Below are positions 1 to 8,934 of a DNA stretch of 64,000 bases, piece after piece. A model generated the notes under the pieces. The model saw only the letters and a program-made list of their open reading frames with translations. It was not told the DNA's origin and did no database searches. Position numbers and translations under genes: made by a program. The stretch is taken from the NCBI RefSeq assembly GCF_900102785.1, contig NZ_FNGC01000008.1, positions 62,001 to 126,000 of the forward strand. The letters are read 5' to 3'. Positions within the stretch are counted from its first letter, which is position 1. Each line of letters opens with the position of its first letter. Source of the stretch: Arthrobacter sp. ok362 (GTDB lineage Bacteria; Actinomycetota; Actinomycetes; Actinomycetales; Micrococcaceae).

Positions 1-1451
1 AGCCTCCTGCCCAAGCAGGTCATCGACGACCTCGGCCTGCGCATCACGCTGGCGCGGCGGCGCTATTCCTCCTACACCCCGGACCCCGCGGACGGCAGCC
101 GGGCCCTGCTGGTGGACAACGGGGACGAGGCCGCCACTGCGGCGTCCTTCGCCGCCGTCGGCGCGCCCGACGGCGAGTTCCGCGCCTTCACCGCGTTCTA
201 CGCCGCCTGCCGGCAGCTCACGGAGGCCCTCTGGCCGACCATGACCTCTCCGCTGCTGCCGCGGTCCGAAGCGCGATCCCTCGCCACCCGGGCCGGCGCC
301 GCCGAAGCATGGGAGGCCATGATCGAACATCCCATCGGGCACGCCATCACCAGGGAGCTGGGCAGCGACCTGGTCCGCGGTGTGGTTCTGACGGATGCGC
401 TGATCGGGACCTTCGCCCGGGCCGACGACGAGGACCTGCAACAAAACATCTGCTTCCTCTACCACCTGTTCGGCGGCGGGACGGGTGACTGGGACGTGCC
501 GGTCGGCGGCATGGGCGCGGTGTCCGGCGAGCTGGAGCGGGCCGCCCGCGACGCCGGCGCGACCATCCTGACCTCCGCGGACGTCACGGCCGTTCGGCCC
601 GGCGGCGTCGTGGACTACCGCCACGGCGGCCAGGACCACTCGTCTTCCGCGCGGTGGGTGCTGTCCAATGTGGCGCCGGCCGTCCTGGATCGGCTGCGCA
701 GCCGGCTGCGCGACCTGCCTGCCACCGGCGCCGCCGCCGCTGGCGCCGCCGCCGCCGGCAACCCGAACCATCGCCGCGAGGGCGCCCAGGTCAAGGTCAA
801 CCTGCTGCTCAAACGGCTGCCCCGGCTGCTGGACGGATCCGTCAGCCCGGAGGCCGCCTTCGGCGGGACGTTCCACATCAACGAGACGTGGTCCCAGCTC
901 GACGCCGCCTACGGCACCGCCGCCGCCGGATCCGTGCCCTCGCCGCTGCCGTGCGAAATCTACTGCCATTCGCTGACCGACCCCAGCATCCTGTCCCCGG
1001 AACTGCAGGCCGCCGGCGCCCAGACGCTGACCGTCTTTGGCCTGCACGTCCCGGACGGCTGGTCACGGCCGGGAACAACGAGGACCGGCGCGCCGAACTG
1101 CAGGCCGCCGTCCTGGCATCCCTGAACTCCGTCCTGGCCGAGCCCATTGAGGATCTGCTCCTGACGGACCCGGACGGGCGGCCCTGCATCGAAACCAAGA
1201 CCACCTTGGACATTGAACGCGCCGTCGGCATGCCCCGGGGCAACATCTTCCACGGCGGCCTCGACTGGCCGTTCGTGGAGGACGGCGAACCGCTGGACAC
1301 CCCGGCGCGGCGCTGGGGCGTGGCGACGGACGATCCGCAGATCCTGCTCTGCGGCTCCGGCGCCCGCCGCGGCGGCGCCGTCAGTGCCATCGGCGGTCAC
1401 AACGCCGCCATGGCCGTGTTGGAATCGGAACCGCCCCTCCGCAATGGGTGA
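1..1451 (+). pseudogene. FAD-dependent oxidoreductase, phytoene-dehydrogenase-like, partial and frameshifted
   Basis: C-terminal part of a COG1233-type FAD/NAD(P) oxidoreductase (phytoene desaturase/carotenoid isomerase-like); the N-terminal FAD-binding part lies left of the window. Frame 1 is open from base 1 and reads family-like sequence (GGGTGDWDVPVGGMGAVSGE; KVNLLLKRLPRL). Around base 1056 it drops out of frame, and the continuation LVTAGNNEDRRAELQAAV up to the C-terminal FAD-contact region (ILLCGSGARRGGAVSAIGGH) lies in frame 3, ending at TGA 1449-1451. The break is explained by one missing C in the run gacgg (gac-cgg expected). It is either a real pseudogene or a single-base sequence error. 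The gene end overlaps the possible upstream ATG of the next gene, suggesting an operon. Confidence 0.8.
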
Positions 1452-1473
1452 ACCGGAACTCGGAGACTCGCGC

Positions 1474-2958
1474 ATGAAAGCCTCGTCGCGCGCCGTCCCG
1501 GCCGGGGGCAGCTGGAGCCCTCGGCTGGCCCTCTTGGTGGCCGCGACGTTCTTCATGGAATTCCTCGACGGGACCGTCCTGACCACGGCCATACCCAGTA
1601 TCGCCGCCGATTTCGCCGTGCCGGCCGCCGACGTCAACATCACCATGACGGCGTACCTGATGACGGTGGCGATGGGCATCCCGCTCAGCAGCTGGCTCGC
1701 GGAGCGGCTCGGTGCGCGCCGGGTTTTCTGTCTCGCCATCGCAATCTTCACGGCTGCGTCGCTGCTCTGCGCGCTCAGCCAGGACCTGACCTTGCTGACC
1801 TTGAGCCGCGTCCTGCAGGGTGCCGGCGGCGCCATGATGGTCCCTGTGGGCACGCTGGTGGTGCTCCGCGGAACTCCGAAGAAGGAGCTGCTCCGGGCCA
1901 CCGCCTTCCTGGTGTGGCCCGGGTTGCTGGCCCCGGTCCTCGCCCCGCTCGTGGGCGGAGCGCTTACAACCTACCTGTCGTGGCACTGGATCTTCCTGGT
2001 CAACCTCCCCCTGGGCCTGGCGGCGTTCCTGGCCGCGCTGCGCCTGGTTCCCACAGTGGGCCGCGACAGGACGCGGCGCCTGGACTGGCTCGGCCTGGCC
2101 CTGACCACGCTCGGGGTGGGCTCCCTGCTGGTCGGTCTGGAACTGGCCGGCGGCCGGGACTCTGGACTCCCGGCGGCCGCAGGGATCGTAGTGGGTCTGC
2201 TGTTTCTGACCGCCGCCGTGGCCTGGATGCGACGGACCAGCACGCCGCTGTTCAATCTGTCCGTCTTCAGCGCGCGGACGTTCCGCGCGACGGCGACGGG
2301 AGGCTTCGTCTACCGCCTGACCATCAGCGCCGTGCCGTTCCTGCTGCCGCTGATGTTCCAGGCCGGCTTCGGCTGGGACCCGCTGCGCGCCGGGGCGATG
2401 GTGTCCGCCGTGTTCGTGGGGAACATCGGGATAAAGCCCGCGACGACGCCCCTGATCCGGCGCTTCGGTTTCAAACCCGTTCTGGTGTTCGCGTCGCTGG
2501 CCTCCGCGGCCACTTTCGCGCTGTGCGCACTGCTCGACGCCGGCACGCCGGAGCCGCTGATTGTCGCCGTGCTGGTCGCCAGCGGAGCGTTCCGCTCGAT
2601 CGGGTTCTCGGCCTACGCATCCGTCCAGTACGCCGACGTCGCCCCGGCCCAGCTGCCGTCCGCCAACGCCGTCTCCGCCACGCTCGTGCAGCTCTCCACC
2701 GCGGCAGGAATCGCTGTCGGGGCGCTCCTGCTGCGGGTCTTCGAGGCAAGCAGCCACGCCGCAGGAACCACCGGTGTCGCCGCCGGCATCGCCACCGGCG
2801 ATCCGGCGGCGCCGTACCGGGCAGCGTTCGTGGCCATCGCGGTCCTGATGCTCCTGAGCACGATGGACAGCCTGGCCCTCCCCCGCCACGCCGGCGCCGA
2901 GGTCAGCCTGCCTGGCCCAGCACCAACGGCAGAACGGCGCCGGCGCCCGCGAGCCTGA
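1474..2958 (+). CDS. MFS transporter, DHA2 (14-TM) drug-export type
   Basis: Proton-coupled multidrug-type exporter of 494 aa with about 14 hydrophobic segments. TM1 carries FMEFLDGTVLTTAIPSIAAD, the DHA2 signature. Motif A is seen as SSWLAERLGARRVF and the family motif C as PVLAPLVGGAL. The start at ATG 1474 is chosen because GGAG at 1462-1465 sits 8 nt upstream; ATG 1444 in the same frame would overlap the preceding gene by 8 bp but has no clear RBS. The 3' end overlaps the convergent recQ gene by 56 bp, so the two tails are antisense to each other. Substrate cannot be told from sequence. Confidence 0.9.
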   Translation: MKASSRAVPAGGSWSPRLALLVAATFFMEFLDGTVLTTAIPSIAADFAVPAADVNITMTAYLMTVAMGIPLSSWLAERLGARRVFCLAIAIFTAASLLCALSQDLTLLTLSRVLQGAGGAMMVPVGTLVVLRGTPKKELLRATAFLVWPGLLAPVLAPLVGGALTTYLSWHWIFLVNLPLGLAAFLAALRLVPTVGRDRTRRLDWLGLALTTLGVGSLLVGLELAGGRDSGLPAAAGIVVGLLFLTAAVAWMRRTSTPLFNLSVFSARTFRATATGGFVYRLTISAVPFLLPLMFQAGFGWDPLRAGAMVSAVFVGNIGIKPATTPLIRRFGFKPVLVFASLASAATFALCALLDAGTPEPLIVAVLVASGAFRSIGFSAYASVQYADVAPAQLPSANAVSATLVQLSTAAGIAVGALLLRVFEASSHAAGTTGVAAGIATGDPAAPYRAAFVAIAVLMLLSTMDSLALPRHAGAEVSLPGPAPTAERRRRPRA

Positions 2959-5143
2959 GCGCCCGCCCGGAGATGGTCAGGGTCCAGCGGCTGTCCACGA
3001 GGTCGTCCACCAGCATGACGCTCTGGCCACGGATGCCAGCCAGGGCGCCCTCCAGTTCCGGGCCCACCACCAGACGGTCCCAGACTCCGGCGAGCCGGTA
3101 GGCACTGTTCCCGCCGCGGCCGCCGGTAGGTCCGCCGTGGTTGAGCTGCAGCTGGCCAAGATACGGGATGCGGCCGATCTCGGAGATCCCGCGGGCCAGG
3201 GAGTCCACCAACAGCGGCTTCCCGCGGGAGGGCAGGCTGATGATCGCGGCGGGGCGGCCGGCCCCGCTCCAGCCCGGGGTCCGGGCATCTCCCGTGCCCC
3301 ATTCCCGGAGCACCTGGACACAGGCCTGCAGCATGCCAGGGTCCACGGGCCGGTCGGGTGCACCGGCGGCGAACGCCTCGCGCAGGGCCCCGCCCCAGCC
3401 AAGGTCCGTCAGGCGCGCCAGCACCCGGCCGTCGGCGAGGGCTTCATCCGGCTTGATCTTTCCCTTGACCGGCACACCCAGGCGGTCCATGCCGCTGGGC
3501 CACTGCAGGCGCGGTTCAAGGACGACGCCGGCCCGGCGAAGGGTCTGCCCGGCGGTCTCCGTGGCGTCCTCGGCGATGTCGGCCCTGAACCAGCGGCCCG
3601 CGCAGTTGTCGCAGCGCCCGCAGGCGCGGGCTGTTTCGTCGTCCAGCACCGAGGTGATGTATTCCATCCGGCAGCCGGCGGTGTCCTGGTAGATGACCAT
3701 CGAGTCCTGTTCATCCACCCGGGCCTCGGCGATCCGGCTGTACCGCTCGGCGTCGTAGTTCCACGGCTGTCCCGTGGAGCGCCAGCCGCCGCCGACGCGT
3801 TCGACGGCGCCGTCCACGGCCAGGACCTTCAACAGCAGCTCCAGCGGGGTGCGTCGCAGGTCCACCCGGGCCTCGAGCGCCACGGTGGACACTGCCGTTC
3901 CGGCCTCGGCGAGGGCTGTCAGGACGGCGGCAGCCTTTTCCTCGGACGGCATGGACGCGGTGGCGAAGTACTGCCAGATGTCGCGGTCCTCCGAACCGGG
4001 CAGCAGCAGGACGTCGGCGTTCGCCGCGCCACGCCCGGCACGGCCCACCTGCTGGTAGTACGCCACCGGCGAGGACGGTGCGCCAAGGTGCACCACGAAG
4101 CCGAGGTCCGGCTTGTCGAAGCCCATGCCGAGCGCGGACGTGGCCACGAGCGCCTTGACCTGGTTGTCCTTGAGGAGCTGCTCGGCGCGTTCCCGGTCCG
4201 CGGGGTCCGTGCGGCCGGTGTAGGCCAGCACCTCGTGCCCCGCTTCGGCCAGGAGGCGGGCAGTGTCATCGGCAGCCGACACGGTGAGCGTGTAAATGAT
4301 GCCGCTGCCCTGCAAATCCTGCAGGTGGGTCAACAGCCAGCCCAGCCGTTCCCGGGAATCGGGCAGGGTCAGGACGCCCAGCCGGAGCGAATCCCGGCCC
4401 AGGGCGCCCCGGATGGTGAGCACGTCCTTGCCGAGCTGCTCCTCGATGTCATGCACCACCCGGGAATTGGCAGTGGCGGTGGTGGCGAGCACCGGCACGG
4501 TGTCCGGCAGCTGCGTGATGAGGTCCGCGATGCGCCGGTAGTCGGGGCGGAAGTCGTGGCCCCAGTCCGAGATGCAGTGGGCCTCGTCAATCACCAGCAG
4601 CCCGGTCCGGCGCACGAGCTCGGGGAGCTGGTTTTCCCGGAAGGACGGGTTGGTGAGGCGTTCCGGCGACACCAGCAGGACGTCCACTTCATCGGCGGCG
4701 AGCTGCTCGCGGACGGTGTCCCACTCCAACTGGTTGGCCGAGTTGATGGCGACCGCCCGCACCCCGGCCCGTGCCGCGGCGGCGACCTGGTCGCGCATGA
4801 GCGCCAGGAGCGGTGACACGATCAGGGTGGGGCCGGCGCCGCGGCGGCGCAGCAGCAGGGAGGCGACGAAATACACGGCCGACTTCCCCCAGCCGGTGCG
4901 CTGTACCACAAGGGCCCGCCTGCCGCCGTCGACCAGGGCCTCAATGGCCTCGAACTGGCCGTCATGGAACTCCGCCTCAGGGTGGCCCACGAGCTCCCGC
5001 AGCACAGTCTGGGCCTGTTCCCGGGTCGGGGACGCGGTGCCGGAAGGTGCGGTGCCGGAAGGTGCGGGGCCGGAAGCGGCTGCGCCGGTAAGTGTGGTGT
5101 CGGCGAGGGCGGTGCTGGAAAGGGCGTTCGGGTTACTGGCCAT
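2903..5143 (-). CDS. recQ: RecQ-family DNA helicase with C-terminal phosphoribosyltransferase-like domain
   Basis: ATP-dependent 3'-5' DNA helicase of 746 aa. Walker A is at about residues 81-88 (QRTGWGKS). The DEAH box is in IDEAHCISDWGHDFRP, followed by helicase-C motif VI YYQQVGRAGRG and the RecQ zinc-cysteine cluster C-x(18)-CGRCDNC. The last about 100 residues are not the usual HRDC domain: they read like a phosphoribosyltransferase fold (IGRIPYLGQLQL, then the PRPP-loop-like MLVDDLVDSRWTLT). This architecture occurs in actinobacterial RecQ proteins. The N-terminal about 40 residues are low-complexity (GAAASGPAPSGTAPSGT, three near-repeats). Start chosen at ATG 5143; an in-frame ATG at 5176 has no RBS. 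Probably acts in DNA repair; the tail's role is unknown. Confidence 0.93.
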   Translation of the reverse strand: MASNPNALSSTALADTTLTGAAASGPAPSGTAPSGTASPTREQAQTVLRELVGHPEAEFHDGQFEAIEALVDGGRRALVVQRTGWGKSAVYFVASLLLRRRGAGPTLIVSPLLALMRDQVAAAARAGVRAVAINSANQLEWDTVREQLAADEVDVLLVSPERLTNPSFRENQLPELVRRTGLLVIDEAHCISDWGHDFRPDYRRIADLITQLPDTVPVLATTATANSRVVHDIEEQLGKDVLTIRGALGRDSLRLGVLTLPDSRERLGWLLTHLQDLQGSGIIYTLTVSAADDTARLLAEAGHEVLAYTGRTDPADRERAEQLLKDNQVKALVATSALGMGFDKPDLGFVVHLGAPSSPVAYYQQVGRAGRGAANADVLLLPGSEDRDIWQYFATASMPSEEKAAAVLTALAEAGTAVSTVALEARVDLRRTPLELLLKVLAVDGAVERVGGGWRSTGQPWNYDAERYSRIAEARVDEQDSMVIYQDTAGCRMEYITSVLDDETARACGRCDNCAGRWFRADIAEDATETAGQTLRRAGVVLEPRLQWPSGMDRLGVPVKGKIKPDEALADGRVLARLTDLGWGGALREAFAAGAPDRPVDPGMLQACVQVLREWGTGDARTPGWSGAGRPAAIISLPSRGKPLLVDSLARGISEIGRIPYLGQLQLNHGGPTGGRGGNSAYRLAGVWDRLVVGPELEGALAGIRGQSVMLVDDLVDSRWTLTISGRALRLAGAGAVLPLVLGQAG

Positions 5144-5258
5144 TACTTCAGTATCCCAGCCCCCTCCGACAGCCATGAAGCCAGGGGTCCGCTATGTGCA
5201 CAATCCCAGCGTATGGACGCAGGTCACGGCGTCCGGGCCGCAACGTAAGATAAGACGC

Positions 5259-6677
5259 GTGACTACGGACAAGACAAAGACCTTTGACCTCTCGACCTCG
5301 TTCAAGGCCTATGACGTGCGCGGAATCGTGGGGCAATCCATCACCGCGGAGATCGTCGAAGCCGTCGGCGCCGCCTTCGTCGACGTCCTGGAGCTCGCGG
5401 GGCAGACCGTGCTGGTGGGCGGGGACATGCGCCCCTCCTCCCCCGAGTTCGCCAAAGCCTTCGCCAACGGCGCAGCCACCCGCGGGGCAAACGTCCAGCT
5501 GCTGGACCTGATCTCCACGGACGAGCTCTACTACGCTTGCGGCGCCCTCAACGCCGCCGGCGCCACGTTCACCGCGAGCCACAACCCGGCCGAATACAAC
5601 GGCATCAAGATGGCCAAGGCCGGCGCCGTGCCGATCTCCTCCGAAACCGGACTCATGGAAATCCAGGCCCGCGCCGAGGAATACCTCAACGCCGGCACCA
5701 TCCCCGCGGCCGGCAGCATTGGCCTGATTGGCGTGCAGGACGTCCTCAAGGGCTACGCGGAATACCTGCGCAGCCTGGTGGATCTGCGCGGCTCACGGCC
5801 GCTGAAGGTTGTGGTGGATGCCGGCAACGGCATGGCCGGCCTCACCACCCCGGCCGTGCTTGGCGATGCCCTGCTGCCCACGCTCCCCCTGAAGATCGTG
5901 CCGCTGTACTTCGAGCTCGACGGATCATTCCCGAACCACCCGGCCAACCCGCTGGAGCCGGAAAACCTGCGCGACCTGCAGGCTGCCGTCATCGAGCATG
6001 GCGCGGACATCGGCCTGGCCTTCGACGGCGACGCCGACCGCTGCTTCGTGATCGACGAAAAGGGCGAGCCCGTCTCGCCGTCGGCCATCACCGGCATGGT
6101 GTCCCGCCGCGAAATCGCCCGCGCCCAGGGCCTCGGCGAAGACACGCCCACCGTCATCCACAACCTGCTGACCTCCCGCGCGGTTCCGGAGCTCGTGGAG
6201 CGCCTCGGCGGCCGCCCCGTCCGCACCCGTGTGGGGCACTCCTTCATCAAGGCCGTCATGGCCGCGGAAGGAGCCATCTTCGGCGGAGAGCACTCGGCCC
6301 ACTTCTACTTCCGCGACTTCTGGAACGCGGACACCGGCATGCTGGCGGCCATGCACGTCCTTGCCGCCCTGGGCGAACAGGACGGCCCGCTCTCCGAGCT
6401 CGGCCGCGAATACGAGCCGTACCAGTCCTCCGGCGAGATCAACTCGGAAATCGAAGACAAGGCCGCCGCAGTCGAGCGGGTTCGCAAGGATTTCCACGAC
6501 GACGACGTCGAGGTCGACTACCTCGACGGCAGCACCTTTATCGCCGCCGACGGCAGCTACTGGTTCAACCTGCGCCCGTCCAACACCGAACCGTTCCTGC
6601 GCCTCAACGTCGAAGCCACGGACACCGCCATCATGGAACGCGTCCGCGACCGCGTCCTGGCGCTGGTCCGGGGCTAG
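5259..6677 (+). CDS. manB: phosphomannomutase/phosphoglucomutase
   Basis: Alpha-D-phosphohexomutase of 472 aa that interconverts hexose 1- and 6-phosphates for nucleotide-sugar and cell-envelope precursors (cytosolic). All four family signatures are present: catalytic phosphoserine loop TASHNPAEYNG, Mg-binding loop FDGDADRCF, sugar-binding GGEHSAHFYF, and phosphate-binding RPSNTEPFLRLNVE. The start is GTG 5259 (VTTDKTKTFDL); the frame is open further upstream but that part is non-homologous and antisense to recQ. The RBS is weak. It is divergent from recQ and followed after 2 nt by the next gene. Whether mannose or glucose is the main substrate cannot be decided from sequence. Confidence 0.94.
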   Translation: MTTDKTKTFDLSTSFKAYDVRGIVGQSITAEIVEAVGAAFVDVLELAGQTVLVGGDMRPSSPEFAKAFANGAATRGANVQLLDLISTDELYYACGALNAAGATFTASHNPAEYNGIKMAKAGAVPISSETGLMEIQARAEEYLNAGTIPAAGSIGLIGVQDVLKGYAEYLRSLVDLRGSRPLKVVVDAGNGMAGLTTPAVLGDALLPTLPLKIVPLYFELDGSFPNHPANPLEPENLRDLQAAVIEHGADIGLAFDGDADRCFVIDEKGEPVSPSAITGMVSRREIARAQGLGEDTPTVIHNLLTSRAVPELVERLGGRPVRTRVGHSFIKAVMAAEGAIFGGEHSAHFYFRDFWNADTGMLAAMHVLAALGEQDGPLSELGREYEPYQSSGEINSEIEDKAAAVERVRKDFHDDDVEVDYLDGSTFIAADGSYWFNLRPSNTEPFLRLNVEATDTAIMERVRDRVLALVRG

Positions 6678-6679
6678 CC

Positions 6680-7165
6680 GTGGCCGTACACCCCGAAGAA
6701 TCCCCGAACGCCGGTTCCTGGCGCGATTCCGTGCCGGACGCCAGCGCCACCGACCTGGAGAACCTGCTCGGCACCGGCGTCGGCGCCGCGCAGGAGCAGC
6801 TGGAGCGCAACGGCGGTTTCCTGCCCTTCGCCCTGGTGGTCCAGAATGACGGCGAAGTCCGGCTGGTTGCCGTGACTCCCGCGGACGCGAGCGACGGATC
6901 GGACGCGGACTTCGACGCGGACGCCATGATCCGGGATCTCCACGAGCTGCTCCGGCAGCACCGGGAGGAGTTCCGGGCCGCCGCCGTCGTCTGTGACATC
7001 ACGCTGCTCGAGGAAGACTCGGACGCCATCCACGTTGCCGCAGAGCACCGGGACGGTTCCCTGTTCGCCGCGGTCCTGCCCTACGCCGCGAACGCAGGGA
7101 CGCACGAACTTGAATTCGGCCAGCTGGCCGCCGATACCAACGAGCCCGCCGTCTGGGTGGACTAG
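6680..7165 (+). CDS. small acidic hypothetical protein
   Basis: 161-aa acidic cytosolic protein with no signal peptide or membrane segment. It starts at GTG 6680, two bases after the phosphohexomutase stop, so it is almost certainly cotranscribed and translationally coupled. The C-terminal two thirds alternate short strands and one helix (FLPFALVVQNDGEVRLVAV, DADAMIRDLHELLRQHREEF, AAVVCDITLLEED), a pattern common in small actinobacterial proteins encoded beside manB. Function not recognised. Coding status is supported by spacing, a full-length open frame and high third-position GC. Confidence 0.75.
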   Translation: MAVHPEESPNAGSWRDSVPDASATDLENLLGTGVGAAQEQLERNGGFLPFALVVQNDGEVRLVAVTPADASDGSDADFDADAMIRDLHELLRQHREEFRAAAVVCDITLLEEDSDAIHVAAEHRDGSLFAAVLPYAANAGTHELEFGQLAADTNEPAVWVD

Positions 7166-7185
7166 ACCTCCCTTAGGCTGGGGAT

Positions 7186-7635
7186 ATGAAGATCAATGCG
7201 TTCGCCGATGTGAGCCTGCGCGCTTTGCTGGTGCTCGCCGCTGCTCCGCACGGCGGGCTCCTAACCACCCAGAGCGTCGCCGACGCCGTCGGCACGCCGT
7301 ACAACCACGTCAGCAAGGCGATGGCGAAGCTGCGCGCACTGGGCCTGATCGACGTCGAACGCGGCCGCAACGGCGGTTCCCGGCTGAGCAGCGCGGGCCG
7401 GAGCGCCACGGTTGGCCAGCTGCTGAGGCAACTCGACACCCGACTGGACCCGGCCGACTGCATCGCCACGGACGGAACGTGCCCGCTCATCACCGAATGC
7501 CGCCTCCGCGCCGCGCTTGCCCGGGCCCGCGAAGCTTTTTATCGCGAACTCGACGGGATCGTGATCGCCTCGCTGCCGACTTCCCGGCAGATGGCACCCG
7601 TCTTCGAGTCGATCGGGCTACGCCCTGGGCTTTAG
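7186..7635 (+). CDS. nsrR: Rrf2-family transcriptional regulator, NsrR-type NO sensor
   Basis: 149-aa Rrf2-family repressor. The N-terminal winged helix (ADVSLRALLVLAA, NHVSKAMAKLRALGLI, GRNGGSRLS) is typical. Three cysteines in C-x6-C-x5-C (residues about 91-104, DCIATDGTCPLITEC) are the [Fe-S] ligands that distinguish NsrR/RsrR-like members, so an NO- or redox-sensing cluster is expected. The flavohemoglobin gene lies about 6 kb downstream in the same window with candidate half-sites upstream. ATG 7186 gives the canonical Rrf2 N-terminus (MKINAFADVSLRAL). It is convergent with the ABC operon and ends at a strong hairpin. Confidence 0.88.
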   Translation: MKINAFADVSLRALLVLAAAPHGGLLTTQSVADAVGTPYNHVSKAMAKLRALGLIDVERGRNGGSRLSSAGRSATVGQLLRQLDTRLDPADCIATDGTCPLITECRLRAALARAREAFYRELDGIVIASLPTSRQMAPVFESIGLRPGL

Positions 7636-7667
7636 GCCCGCCTCTCCCACCGGGGACGCCGTTAAGC

Positions 7668-7716
7668 ACGACGACGGGTCCCCACATTCGCGCTAAAGGT
7701 GGGGACCCGTCGTCGT
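7668..7716. terminator. bidirectional hairpin terminator
   Basis: Perfect 18-bp inverted repeat ACGACGACGGGTCCCCAC / GTGGGGACCCGTCGTCGT (7668-7685 and 7699-7716) with a 13-nt loop. It lies between convergent nsrR and the ABC transporter operon. There is no long U-run, as is usual in high-GC actinobacteria. Confidence 0.85.
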
Positions 7717-7759
7717 TCATTACCGTCGTTCCATACTAGATAAACGTCAGCCAGTGGCG

Positions 7760-8875
7760 TTATCCGTCTGAGCCGGCCGGCGTCGTCGTGGGAGTGTAGC
7801 CCTCGAGCTTGAGCGCGGCCTCCGCGTACTTGCTGGTGAACGTGCCGCCGAAGGTGACCTTGGACGTGTTCACGCCGTTCTGCTGCTCCATCGCGAAGAT
7901 CGTCTTGGGGCCGCCGGCGGGCATGAGCCCGTCAGGCAGGAACTGCCCCTTGTCGGTGTCCAGCGCCTTGACGTACTGGTCCTTGGAGATGGTGCTGTTC
8001 TGGACGAAGGAGGAGGGCAGCTTGTCCGCTATATCCGCCGCCGAGTGGGTGCTGATCCAGTGCATGGTGTCAACGAGGGCGTTCACCACCTTCTGGGCCG
8101 CATCCTCGTGCGACTTGACCCAGTCGGACTGGGCAAGGACGCTGGCCGCCGGCCAGGAGCCGCCGAGCGCGGCCTTGGTACCGTCCGAGGTCGCGAGGTC
8201 GATCGCGGAGACGGCCAGGTTCTTGCTCTCAAGCGCGCCGACGGTGGGCTGAGTTGTCATGACGCAGTCCGCGGACCCGCGCTGGATCGCAGCGATGGCA
8301 GTGGAACCAGCGCCCACGGCGATGGTGTGGTAGTCGTTCTTCGTGACTCCGGCCTTGGCGGCGATGAACTGGGTGAGCTCGTCGGTTCCGGAGCCGAGGT
8401 CGGTCACGCCGACGGTCTTGCCCCTGAGGTCCGCCGCGGAGTGAACGTTGGCTTTGGGGCTGCACATGATGCGCTCGCCCGGGGCGCTGGAGAGCTGCAC
8501 GAGGTCGATGACATTCTTGCCCTTGGACTGGAAGTCGACGGTGTGGATGTACCACGCCCCGGCCATGTCCACCTGTCCGGACGCCATGGCTTCCTCCGCG
8601 CCGACGCCGCCGTGCTGCTCCGTGGAGAGCTCGACATTCACCCCGTACTTCTTGTAGTTGCCGAGGCTTTCCGCGAGCTGGTACGGGAGGTAGATCTGCT
8701 TGTCGATGCCGCCGACCATGAGCTTGACCGTGGGCATCGTCGAGCTGTCCGCAGACGCTGTACTGCCGGAACCGCTTGAGGCGGTGGAGCTGGCCGTGCT
8801 GCTGCCGCCGCAGGCGGCGAGACTGAGCGCAACCACGCCCAGGGCAGCGGTGGCGTAGATCTTGTGCTTCATCAT
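7760..8875 (-). CDS. ABC transporter substrate-binding lipoprotein (nitrate/sulfonate/taurine type)
   Basis: Lipid-anchored periplasmic-type binding protein of the NMT1/SsuA/TauA superfamily, 371 aa. The signal peptide ends in the lipobox LSLAAC (Cys about residue 21), followed by a Ser/Thr/Gly linker. The body shows family features KYGVNVEL, SGQVDMAGAW, DLRGKTVGV and a Trp-rich helical C-terminus. Start taken at ATG 8875, with ATG 8872 directly after it; a GGA-type RBS lies about 12 nt upstream. It is the last gene of a minus-strand operon ATPase-permease-binding protein (59-nt gap after the permease). The substrate is unknown: nitrate, sulfonate, taurine and thiamine-precursor binders share this fold. 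Confidence 0.9.
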   Translation of the reverse strand: MMKHKIYATAALGVVALSLAACGGSSTASSTASSGSGSTASADSSTMPTVKLMVGGIDKQIYLPYQLAESLGNYKKYGVNVELSTEQHGGVGAEEAMASGQVDMAGAWYIHTVDFQSKGKNVIDLVQLSSAPGERIMCSPKANVHSAADLRGKTVGVTDLGSGTDELTQFIAAKAGVTKNDYHTIAVGAGSTAIAAIQRGSADCVMTTQPTVGALESKNLAVSAIDLATSDGTKAALGGSWPAASVLAQSDWVKSHEDAAQKVVNALVDTMHWISTHSAADIADKLPSSFVQNSTISKDQYVKALDTDKGQFLPDGLMPAGGPKTIFAMEQQNGVNTSKVTFGGTFTSKYAEAALKLEGYTPTTTPAGSDG

Positions 8876-8934
8876 TGGGGCACTTTTCCTTATTCTCTTC
8901 ATGGATATTGCGTTATGGACGGGTGGAAAATTTG

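Noticed and set aside
1381..2889. 502-codon minus-strand ORF opposite the MFS gene
   Set aside because: Composition rich in R, G and Q typical of antisense shadow in high-GC DNA; the plus strand codes a clear 14-TM transporter.
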